From assembly GCA_964019055.1 (NCBI GenBank), contig OZ025207.1:18067730-18131729 (forward strand): a DNA stretch of 64,000 nucleotides. Reading direction: 5' to 3'. This DNA is from Anthopleura xanthogrammica (lineage: Eukaryota; Cnidaria; Anthozoa; Actiniaria; Actiniidae). Under the pieces are notes generated by a model. It made no database searches. It was not told the origin of the DNA and saw only the letters and a program-made list of their open reading frames with translations. Both the position numbers and the translations under genes were made by a program. Shown piece after piece: positions 25,499 to 38,711 of this stretch (position 1 is the stretch's first letter; each line of letters opens with the position of its first letter).

Positions 25499-26809
25499 TT
25501 ACTCGTTGGTATGTTGCTCATTAGCCACAAGCTCTTCGTCCTGATTTTCCGATGTCACTTCATGGATGATAATTTTTGGCGTGTTACCGTTGTCGTAAAC
25601 ATTAACATTACTTGGAAGTTTTTTGTAGTTTTTAGTAGTGTTTATGTTAAGTGCTTGAACTGCAGCCATTGTTGTGTTGTCCAGGTCGAGATCGTTCATC
25701 GATCTAGCTCCAACATGAACATCTGACCGGCCACTACGACGGCTTAACATGCACAGACGAAATAATATATCCCTGAAGGCTCTACGAAAATCAGTGTTAA
25801 AACTTGAGTAAATTATTGGATTGACTGCACTGTTCAACAACGGTAAAACATAAACAAATACTGTTCCAATAGCTTTCTGCGATGTTTCATTGAGAATAGT
25901 TTTATCGTAAACACACTCCGGGCAAAACTGAACTATAAACATAATAGTAAAAAAAGGCACCCAGCATATGATAAATGTACCAACCACGATTGCTAATGTT
26001 TTAGTCGCCTTCAGTTCGCGCACTATGGATTTCCGCTGTCGGCGCTCTATTCGACCTATACTAGCGACGCTCTGACGATCCTGTTGGCGAGAGCCGCCGT
26101 TGAGACTAACGAACTCTGATGATTCAGCAGTGTCGAAGTTTGTGGCAGCGGAAAGTAGGCGAAGTTTTCTTGCCTGCACGAAAGCCACCCGGAAAACCAG
26201 GGAATAATTAATTACTAAGATGATCATTGGCAAGAAGAAGCTAACGGTGATCGCAAATGTGTAATAATACTTGTCCTTCTTGTGGCAAGCCGGGATGGAC
26301 GTCATGGAACCGTCAGGAGCCCATGGTCCAGTAAATGAAAGAGCTGCTATGAAAATTGAGTATGCCCATACCAGGGCTATTGCTACGAGGGCTCGAGGTT
26401 TGGTCATGATTGAAGGATACGTTAAAGGATGAGAGAGAGCAAGAAAACGGTCCACTGACACCATGCTAAGATTACAGATACTTGCGCTGCAACACACCAA
26501 ATCGACAAAGATCCAAAATTCGCACACAGATATGCCCAGATCCCAGCACATTGAGTGAAGAGTGTGGTGAATGCGAAAGGGCATCGAGAGACCAGCTACT
26601 AAGAGGTCGCTAACCGCAAGCGACACAATAAAGTAGTTAGTGACAGTCCGAAGACGACGATAGGTGAGAATGGCTCCACAAACTAAGCAGTTTCCACACA
26701 CATCGAGCAAGAGTATAAAAATGACAAAACTCGCCTGAGCAATCGTAGAAACGATATCGTACTTGATGTGCGTCTCGCAGCGAATTATAGTCGAGTTGTT
26801 GACCACCAT
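25499..26809 (-). CDS. Class A (rhodopsin-type) GPCR, biogenic-amine-receptor-like
   Basis: A complete intronless frame of 436 residues with seven membrane segments. Seen: N-glycosylation site NNST at 4-7; GN in TM1 (40); LAVSDLL with Asp68 (2.50); Cys96 (3.25) and Cys175 for the extracellular disulfide; Asp103 (3.32), the amine-anchoring residue of aminergic receptors; DRF at 120-122 in place of DRY; Ser190 and Pro194 in TM5; a long Arg-rich third loop; FxxCWxPFF in TM6 (279-287); NPIIY at 330-334; and Phe/Arg-rich helix 8. The tail (350-436) has no obvious palmitoylation cluster beyond Cys353. By family knowledge such receptors signal through G proteins at the plasma membrane. TM7 lacks the Trp7.40 and Tyr7.43 usual in aminergic receptors, so the ligand cannot be named; dopamine/adrenergic-like is the nearest group by motif. 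The start at MVVNN gives a normal short N-terminus. Confidence 0.93.
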   Translation of the reverse strand: MVVNNSTIIRCETHIKYDIVSTIAQASFVIFILLLDVCGNCLVCGAILTYRRLRTVTNYFIVSLAVSDLLVAGLSMPFRIHHTLHSMCWDLGISVCEFWIFVDLVCCSASICNLSMVSVDRFLALSHPLTYPSIMTKPRALVAIALVWAYSIFIAALSFTGPWAPDGSMTSIPACHKKDKYYYTFAITVSFFLPMIILVINYSLVFRVAFVQARKLRLLSAATNFDTAESSEFVSLNGGSRQQDRQSVASIGRIERRQRKSIVRELKATKTLAIVVGTFIICWVPFFTIMFIVQFCPECVYDKTILNETSQKAIGTVFVYVLPLLNSAVNPIIYSSFNTDFRRAFRDILFRLCMLSRRSGRSDVHVGARSMNDLDLDNTTMAAVQALNINTTKNYKKLPSNVNVYDNGNTPKIIIHEVTSENQDEELVANEQHTNE

Positions 26810-29800
26810 GTTGTTGGTAAATGATCTAGGTCAGTGCTGCCGGTCAGAATATAAACCAGAATCTTGAAAAACCACTAACGGACTCAACACAGCTATGAAC
26901 CCGGTTGATAGTATCACGCAACTGCACTCACGTTCACGTTCACGACACGATGCCTCGAAAAGAATGACAGAGATGCTCTCTGACGCAGAGCTCTTATTGA
27001 ATGAGCCAGTGAACATCTGGCATGACCGGGCGAAGTGCGCAAATGTCTATAAATCAATCTGTTTTTGCATTTCATATTCAAAAAACTACTTGACAGGTTG
27101 ATTATTCTAGCACGAGTAAAATCATCATGATTAATACAAAAAAGGTTAGCTTTATTTAGCCACTATTCTTTCTGATAGCTCGTTCTTTGAATTTGTAAAT
27201 GAACTTCCATTTACTGACTAGGTTTCGGCGCCGTAATTGGAGGCAGATAGTTTTAGCTTTAACGGATGCGTCTGTGCCATTAAATTTCGCGCGTCTCTCT
27301 ACCTCACTGACCAGTCAAAATTAGCATTGACAACTCAAGACTCTTGTTTGCCTTACATTCATTTATTACATGAATTCTGCAGTTGTACGCTTATGTTTGC
27401 ATTGTTTAGCGTCATTGACTCCGTAAGACTTGTATCTCACAAGATTTTCTCTGTAATTCCCCATGAAACATGCTCTATAATTTCGAAATTACCGAAGCCT
27501 GATGCTACGATTTCTGTAGTCTTATTTTATCCACCAAAACATCAGCAGTAAAGCCGACTATGAGATATTTCCTAAGTGCTCTTGCTGGGTGACTGACTTC
27601 AAAGTAAGATCAAAACCAGCTAGATCAACTGGCCGTTTACACTACGTTTACGTGTAGCTCTTGTCTCAGATCACAACGTCATTTATTAACACATCTTTTT
27701 TTTCCACGGATTTATAATTACTCGGTTTTCTTATGCAAGTTAATATTTTATTTCGTTAATCCCTTCTCTGTCTACTACTTCGAGGATAAAGGGGATGTGG
27801 ATGGGGATTATGGCAGATTTGACTTGGATATTACTAGAATTCTCTCTTGTACTACTCTTGTTGATGAAAGAAGAGGTAAATTAGTATTCAGGGTTCACTC
27901 AAGAAACCACATCCACGCGGTCAATCATTCCACACTAACCACCGACAACCACCAGGAACGAAGCCTTAACCCAGTGATAATAACATTAACAGTGATCCAA
28001 AAATAAGCCTCTCTTTTTTTTGTTATCCATTTTCTGTTGTTACTAAGCACGTTTAAATAATTCAAAGCATTTTCTATTTGAACTGATCAATTTTGGCTGG
28101 CATGGCACCAAGGGAGGTAGCCTGTCATTCAAAAGAAATCTAAAGAAATTTTTGAATATTTATTCTCTTATATAACGCATTCGGTTTTGTGGTGTTTCTG
28201 GTGTTTTCTAGAACAGATGTACGATCATGTCTCTTCTCATTTCACCATAGTATAACCAACAACAATATTAATGTCCGTAGCATCAGTCGAAGCAAGTTGA
28301 TTCAATTCCGGTCTCGTCCTTAAAAAGAGTCATATAAAACATAACACATCAAATAAGCTCAAGAACGTTAATGAAAAAAAAGCAATCATTAGCTTTATTT
28401 TGACCTCATAACCGGACAAAATAACCCAAAATCAAAAGTACCCGCGATCCTCACTCCTTCAAATCCAGATTCCACGTTTTCTGGCCCGAGGTTGCCGATA
28501 TATCTCTGTCCATGCCACAAACGTTTAGGCAAGCAGTTTGCGCTAACAAAATTATCGAGGAAGACACAAATGTCTTTATTGCATACCCTGAGGCAAAATT
28601 TTCCTAGGATTTAAGTAATTTTTACCGCAAGAAGTGACATTTGAAATCTTAAGAGCTTTTGCCGGTCGAAATTCGTGAACAATTCGCGTAGAACTCTCTT
28701 ATTAATCACATTTCAATTATAATTAATTTTTGTTTTTAGTTCAATACGACTGAATCGTTTTTCGTTCTTACTTTTTTTTTCTTGTGAATCACCAAGAATT
28801 TGCTCGAGATTTTACATCTAAGATAACCAAAAAAACATCTCTTTCTTTCTGTGCGCCATAATCGTGTTGTAAATCTCTGATAATCTCGCTGATAGCATCG
28901 AACTACATCACTGGATAATGTGTTGCTTTAAGCCAAGAGATATGTTTCTCTTCTTTGCTTATCTTAACACACAGTACATGGCAATACTAGGCTGTATCTG
29001 TAAACACAAGTCTCCTTCATACGCGATTGTTTCAACATTGTCCGTGTTGTTGTTTCAATGTTGCACGTTGAAATGATACCCTTGGAGAATAGGAAAAAAC
29101 ATTTGCGTCTCTCTGTAAACTTGTAAAAGAAATCTCCGCTTGATTTCGACCTCAAAAATCAAAAATAAACTAAACTATTTCTTTGAAAAATCTATCCTTT
29201 TATCAGTTTTTTGTTTTAGTTGTAGTAATCTGCTTAATACTTTTTCTCAATCCTTAATCATCGACGCGAATAGAAAAAATCTCCTCTAGAAATTTAATTG
29301 AAAAAAAATCTCATTTTCCGGAATTGAATTTAGATTTTCATGTTTGTTTTTATGCTGCTTTTGAAAGTTCATCTTTTCTATTTTTGATAACTGACCAATG
29401 GGCTCAACAAATGTCATTCTTGTTGTCTTAACATTTTATTTTCAATCAACACAATAAGAATACGAACACCGACTGCATTAAATCTTCACAAGAAACTAAG
29501 TCCCCACTTTTCTTAATGTCCATCAACACTCACTTTGTTTTATAGGTTTGTGGATAGTTTTGCTTGAATTTAGCCTCAGGTTTTACTTATTGTAAACATC
29601 TTAAAAGCTTCTAAAACTCGGCAGAAATAGTCTTATAGTAAAGCATGCGTATGGTTGTGTCTTCTGGTGAAGGAGAAATCTTTCCACAGTCTTTAGTAGT
29701 CCAGTATCTTTTTCTTTTCAAAAATTTTGTGCTTGTCGACAATTTTCCCCCCTTTTGTGTGTGTGTGTGTGTGGATTTTTTTTATCGGTTCAGTTCTAGG

Positions 29801-31140
29801 AAGTCCTCCCGAAATTATTACTCAAGATGTTTTGCAAAAGTGTGATCGGTTCAATGAGCCTCATTACAAGGGATTTACAAGATGTTTTGCGTTGGGTTAA
29901 TCAAAATAATGAATGTAGATCCTCAAGCAGCCAGCGAGGCGTGCAAACAAGAATATTTCGAGCACAAAATCAACGACCCGAGACAGGAAACGTGGAAACG
30001 GATAAAAAAGGGCATGTTTGTGTATACATCGGACGATGATTATGAGGCAGGGCGCTGATAAAGTCAGGCAAATGACGTACACTTTTGCTTAGCAAAACAA
30101 GTCTTCTATTTTTGCCTTTATATATTAAAACGTGCCACGATCTCGAGACAGACCGCGTCCGACAAGACGAACCGACTGATATAAGTTAGTAAAAAAATGA
30201 AATGCGAAGACAAACAAATTCACAATTCTTTTAGCTTTTATTATTTATTTTACTAACATTTGCTATGAATACAAGTTTTAACAATAAAAATACTCTCCCT
30301 GTTTCGGTAAATATTTAGTGTACGTTGTCAGATGGCTTGCTGTCACCAATAGCGTTCAGTCAATACAGCACGTTTGAAATGATGCGCTTTTCGTAACAAA
30401 ACTACTCGTCAAATATTAAAGAAATAAGATGAAAAAATATCTTAGAACAAAGACTGATTGATATCTAATAAAACACAGCACATCAAAAAATTATCTAAGG
30501 CAAAGAAAAGGGGCTTCTAATATTCGGATGGGATAAAAATCCTCTTGAACATCGCAGCACTAAAAGACTGCCAACAAGCTCTCTAAAATTAGTACCAACA
30601 ACTTGAATTTGAATGCGTCAGTGGTGATAATAAGTGGGTATGTTCTTTGCCAAGCTTCGACAGCTGTAAGATTTGAATGTGAAATTTTAACAGAGTTGAA
30701 TAGTGGAAGGTATGTGAGCACCTTTCTGGGGACTTGGATCACTTTGATCACACCGACCTTTGATAAATAATGTACAAAACATATCTTCATGAGCAGCGGA
30801 GCCAGTATCTAATGAACCTATCTCCAGCACGTGCCACTGGTCTACCGGCAATATTAGATGATGTACAAGAAGATTTTGAGAATGTTTTAAATATGCTGAA
30901 ATTGTTTCTAAGATCAAGTTTATGTTAATTTCTTTCTCTTATAATGTGTTCTCAGGCTTCATCGTTATCTTCTGAGATTCTTGAACCCTGTTATCATCTA
31001 TTAGATTAATCTAGAATTTTGGATTAGGTATCTTACACTGTCAGACATTTTCCTTTCAATCCAGATCCCCAAAAAAAGTCACAAAAATTGTCTTAGTTTC
31101 GTGTTACCATTTGAGTCCGATAATGGACGGTTAGTCAAAG
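26810..31140. other. Long intergenic stretch, no gene seen
   Basis: The region just upstream of the GPCR start (26810-27100) would hold its 5' UTR and promoter, but I see no decisive motif. A short (GT)8 run lies at 29757-29773. Open frames of 60-104 codons (27237, 27797, 28964, 29645, 29827, 30560) have no recognisable domains or convincing splice context. Confidence 0.4.
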
Positions 31141-31199
31141 CTTGAGTTTTATTTCTCACTGTATTACTGTATCCACACTCATTCTTAAATTAATTTTAA

Positions 31200-31490
31200 G
31201 CACGTTTGTTGGACATCACCACACACAATTATGGACTTCCACAGGTGTTAACAGCCACACCCAGCCACCACGACAAAAGTTCACTTCAATACAAAACAAC
31301 CTCAACTCCACCATCATCACCATATTCAACAACATCTTAATCAATGGCTATGCCACAGTCAACTCTCATACTAGCAGATCAAACTTTCACCAATAAAATC
31401 AACTTTTTTACAACCCTAGAACCTTACAATATCATAACAGTCAACTCATATAATATCAGCAAATCCCTTCCCAACTACAAATGTTTAGTC
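31200..31490. other. C- and A-rich strand-asymmetric stretch
   Basis: The plus strand is rich in CA/CCA words and poor in G from here into the 175-bp repeat downstream. Frames of 60-84 codons result, but no domain is recognisable. Confidence 0.45.
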
Positions 31491-31870
31491 TCATGCAACA
31501 ACCAGATGTATCAGAACCAACTCTGATGTAGCATAAGCAAATCCTTTCCAAGCTATACAAATACTCAGCTCCCATACCATGGTTACCTTATCAACCAGTA
31601 CCCCCATACAATTATCACCCACTGTAATCAATTCAATTAACAACCACCACCACCGCCACCATATCTCGTGCAACAACCATATGTATCAGGACCAACTTTG
31701 ACGTAACATCAGCAAATCCCTTCCAATCTACAAATACTCAACTAACATAGAATGGTGACCTCATTAACCAGTACTCCAATACAATCATCACCCACCGTAA
31801 TCAATTCAATTAGCAACCACCACCACCGCCACCATATCTCGTGCAGCAACCAGGACCAACGCGTTTGACC
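31491..31870. repeat. ~175-bp tandem repeat with a proline-rich frame
   Basis: CAACAACCAGATGTATCAG starts near 31496; related starts lie near 31671 and 31844. Each later unit contains CAACCACCACCACCGCCACC followed by ATATCTCGTGCA, which in one frame reads as Gln, a run of six Pro, then Tyr-Leu-Val-Gln-Gln. The frame is broken by stops between units. It may be a decayed proline-rich coding repeat or simply a C-rich minisatellite. Confidence 0.7.
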
Positions 31871-34800
31871 CAGTTCAAAAGGGTAATCACTACCTCCCCT
31901 AACAACAGTCCACCTTTATCTTACAATATAAAGGTTACGATTGATTTAATCCAGCACAAAGAAACCCTTGTTACAATATCTACGAAGCTAGATTTATCCA
32001 AATCACCTGTCAGGCTCCGCTTCCTGAGGATGTCCTAATTCTTTTTATTTCATAAAAAGTGAATCGGTGTTGCTTCCTGCGTCTCTAGTCCAATATCCAC
32101 GGTACCTGTGTTCGTATTGAGCAATCACAACTGACCAATAGTGCAGATTTTTCATTGACCCCTTGTCTTAGAAAGATTAGGATTTAATTATGTGTTTCCG
32201 CCAAGAGAATAGCAAGGGGCATCCATAGGAGGGTACTTGAGACAAATCGAAATAATCAGTATTGTCCCTTTACAGGACCGGATGTCTTATAAGATAATAA
32301 AAGGTTTGTTTGAGAGGAAGGTACAAATGGTTCACCTACAGGCTGGTTCAGAAAGTGTCTACAGTGATTTGAAAAGCAAATTTGTTCTATTTGCAAGTGT
32401 TTCAGGTGTGCCTGAATGGAAAAAAACATGCCCATCTAAGACTATTTGGAATAACATTGGGCGGTGTACGTCATCATATTGAACCGGCGAATGACTTCCC
32501 GTGGATTGCTCTTAACTTCTTAAAGAAAATCCCTCCTCAAACCCACGAATATACTTCCCTATCTAACTCCTCAAATTGACAACAAAGTGCACCCGAGATT
32601 TCCTTGAAAGCAAACGGACTAAGAAACACATTAACAGCTGATGTACTGAAAAACATGTTTGAAGTCATTGAGCGGTTAAGTGTATAGTTTCTAAAAGCCC
32701 AATCAGTTCATGAATGCACGCACTACAGCCAGATTGTGCTCATCTTATCCTTGGATCAATATATAGATGCAAACTCACTCAATTAGCTCACCCACTACTA
32801 TGAAAATTCATGAGAAAATCTGCTGACAAGTTGGCTTGAGTAGAATACATTTTGATAAAAAAAAAAGACTCTGCAAGCAACGAAAAACGAAAATAGAATT
32901 AACTTCCTTCATTTTCTAATTTTTATCTTTTGATTTTTCGATTATTTGATTAAAGTTCCATTTTGAGGTCTACTAGTGGAGTTGAACAGCGGACCGGCTT
33001 TCTCATTATTATTACTCTTTTTGTTTTTCGCGGTGTGATTATATTATATCCTGCCAGTAATTTAAAGCAGTCTCATAATAAAGTTGGAATAAAATAAAAT
33101 ATTAAAGAGTGGATAGAAATTTAAGTAGAATTTTCCACTTGTGAAATACTGCATTTTTTTTTTTTTTGGTAAAAGTACCGAGAATCATTTTGGTTGACCA
33201 TATGGTATCTAATCCCTTCAAGAGGACTCTTAGACCTTAGAATCAACAAACATCTTCTATATGTCATCTTATTTCAATAAAAATTTCTCCCAAAAAGGTT
33301 ACACTCTTTGAAATCTTTCAAAACAGCATTAAAACCAGTTTTAATGTGTTCGTAAACATCATCTGTTGTTACTCTCAGGTTTTGTTCCTCGCCACTAAGT
33401 TTTAATTTTTATATAGCACCACTTCATGATCGATGCTTCTTCCTCAGTATTTTTGACAATCAAAGACTATGATCAATCATTGATACACACATATATATAT
33501 CTGTGACCCACTTAGTTTAAAAACAAAACGAATTTGGTGATCAATCTGCTTCTTCGCATAAAAGTTAATCAAAATAATATTAAATAATAAATGCTTCGCC
33601 TTGGAATACTAGAGTTTTCCCTCTTGATATATATGCAGGTTATATATGTCAAGTGTATGTAGATTGTCGATCACTTTTCATTTCCGTGTTCCAGAAATGA
33701 ATTGCAAAGAAAAAAAAAACTGGACGACCCAGATTCACCATCGAGCAATATTCTAAATTAATCAAAGTTACTTAGACAGGCAGTCTAGGAACCTTAATAC
33801 AAAGGTTCATATTCAATTTCTAAGTGGTCTTGGAAAGCATATTACGAATTGCCTCTGTAAGTTTTGCTTGGTACGTGAGAGAGTTAATTTGTCCAATATG
33901 TCAGTAGTATTATTATAAGTAAAATATATTGGCTATGTATGACTAATGAAATTGCCCCGGATATGAGTGACCCAGCTAAGCAAGAAAAATTACTCAATAT
34001 TCAATCCTGCTAGATATTATGACTTTCTTCTTGAAGCATTTATCTCCCTTGGTGTTGTTGACGATAATCTACGTATACAAGTTTATGGGGCCAATACGTG
34101 CAGGCTAGACTAGACTATATACACCCTTGGTTCGCCATTTGCCAAGAATTAAATAAATTTGTGGTTTCACGCCAAAATTTAGACTAAGGACTATTTAAAA
34201 TTTAAAAAATTCAAAGAATGACCTGAAATTACCTCGTGGTCAGCGGTTTATGATAACATTTACCTCGTGGTCAGCGGTTTCTTATATCATAACGTATTGA
34301 AAGTTTTTAAATTCTCGTTTGGTTAACAAATTTTGATTCTTCTTTTCGTATCAAAAATTGTCTAACATTCTAGCTGAATATGTTTGAAAATCCGGTGAAG
34401 AAACAAGGCATAATTCAATAAGTTAAATCTAGGATGTTGCCATTATACATCCGGCAAATTTCATTCTAGGATTGTGCAATACCAATTTTTCCACCACATT
34501 TAATAATTTTGAATTTATTTAATTAGCTCTAAGAGGCACTCCTCCTCTTTACAACTGAAGAGTCTAATATTTTTTAATACTGATCGAAAACGCAAAAATT
34601 GAATAAAATTTCTATATCATATTTTCCATTTTGCTGCCCACAAAATGGTGGACAGTGTCGCCGCTAAATACTACTTTCTAATATGACGACAGAACGGTCC
34701 ATTTTCTTAAATGGATCTCACTACTGTGCCTGATGTTATCCTCCGGTTTCACGACATCAAAAGTCAAAAACCTTTTCTTTTTTAAAAGAATTCTTTAAGA

Positions 34801-35640
34801 GTTAAAGAAATAAGCCTTTCCTGCCGGATGAAAGCTATATGTGTCAGATTCTGAACGTTAAAATGGACGAAATGTCAACGAGATTCACGTACGACCTCGT
34901 CATAAAGACTGGCGAGCTTTTGTTTTGGTAGAACCCTTAATTAATCTCCCAATTATTTGTTTTGAGACACGACAATTATTTAATGAAGGGAATATTGTTA
35001 TTATTAGTTATTGTTTAGCCGGTCTAATTCGACTTAACAGGATTGATATAGCCAAACCTTAGGCTTTCGTACGCTGGCGTCTTATAAGCCAATTTCTTTC
35101 TCAGCCAATTGGAAAATACTCTTGGTACTCGGCGATAAAACTCTTTTTTTAAAGTCTTTTTCGCCCGTAATACAATAAATACAAGTCTTACAAAGGTCGT
35201 ACATTGTAGGTTTTTAAAGTTAAGAATCTTTTCCAAGAAGTATTGAACTTTAAAATCCCCACAATTAGCAAGTTGAATTACAATATATCAAGTTGTAGCC
35301 TGATCTCTGTGTCTTTGACGTGTGTGTAATATTCCATGGGAAAAAGCTACTCATGCACTCTCGAGTTGAAAATATTTCTCAATACAAATGAAATAATGTA
35401 TATTTTTTCTCTCTATTTTATAGTGACGAAATAGTTAAAAAATTTAATTTCTTTCAAGATCGGTCCAGAGGTTTTTCCAGTGTTCGATAAAACTGCTGTT
35501 TGATAGAAATTCAGAATAAGATCGCCATGTGGTATCTTATGTTCTTAGAAATCCAGATCTTAGATCATAAAATAATCTCTTAATGTCAATCACTTTTCTA
35601 CCTTCATCTCGTCCATAAAATATCCCCAAGCTCGTGCATG
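31871..35640. other. Intergenic stretch, no gene seen
   Basis: No supported gene. A 20-bp phrase, ACCTCGTGGTCAGCGGTTT, occurs twice at about 34231 and 34262. Frames at 31841-32038, 32237-32579 and 35024-35236 lack recognisable domains. Confidence 0.35.
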
Positions 35641-35859
35641 AGCTCGAAATCATAGCACAAAGCATGATGGGAAAGTGAGTTCTTACGCTTTTTTGGCTCC
35701 TCTAAAAATTCATCTGACAATTTTTCCTTCGACATTTTCTATGGAAATAAAAGGATTTCAGCAGACAAAAATAACAGAGTAATTTTTTTCTAATATTTCC
35801 TTTAATTTCCCTGTTACATTTTTAAAGAACTCACTTTCCCAGAGTGCTTTGTGAGCTTT
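35641..35859. mobile_element. MITE (about 219 bp)
   Basis: The left end contains CACAAAGCATGATGGGAAAG then TGAGTTCTTA. The right end in reverse complement reads CACAAAGCACTCTGGGAAAG then TGAGTTCTTTA. Imperfect terminal inverted repeats are about 35-40 bp long and the interior is AT-rich without coding capacity. Confidence 0.7.
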
Positions 35860-36160
35860 GATGCGCATTGTCTATTCACTGCACCTCTCTAACTCAAAAC
35901 ACCCTTTTAAGCTCGTAAGTACGACCTAAGATCTTATCAAGCATATTGAACAGCGTCTTCATCAACATTGTCTCCATTAGACTTCTAATATCGTAGATTC
36001 TCGATAGCGATTGGCCAGAATTCAAATCTGCTTTACATTTGGTATAAAGAATGACAATAAAACGTTCTTTGAGAAGTGAATTTTATGATATTACGCTGGC
36101 ACGGTAGCTGTGATTTTATGAACCGGAAAAAGCGTATAGAGCCATTTATACTATTGCGAA

Positions 36161-36425
36161 AATGTCATGATATTTTCACCAAAAAGCGAGCACGTTTTAG
36201 AGCGGATTCGTTAGGGATAAGTAAGAAGTGTTTAGGGGGTTTGCCAGGTAAAGTAAAGAATGTTCTGGAAAAGAATTCCCTGTGAAATTAATGTCAGGAT
36301 ATTCTCACCAAAAACCGAGGACTTTTGAGATTTGTTAGTAAAGACCGGAGGTGGTAGCTAGGTAATGCTAGGCACTGTGCTACATTGCCGGAATGTTCTC
36401 GAAAGAATTCCCTATGAAATTAACG
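36161..36425. repeat. ~130-bp tandem duplication
   Basis: ATGTCATGATATTTTCACC / ATGTCAGGATATTCTCACC begins each copy (about 36162 and 36291). AAGAATTCCCTGTGAAATTA / AAGAATTCCCTATGAAATTA ends each. The copies are diverged in the middle. Confidence 0.7.
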
Positions 36426-38656
<2,231 letters not shown>

Positions 38657-38711
38657 CTAAGAAAGAAAAAAGGTGTACATGGGGGGTAATAGCAATTAGG
38701 ACGTTAACCAA

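Noticed and set aside
27545..27606. Possible short exon before GTAAGA at about 27606
   Set aside because: Only 18 open codons, a poor acceptor and no adjoining exon; expected by chance.
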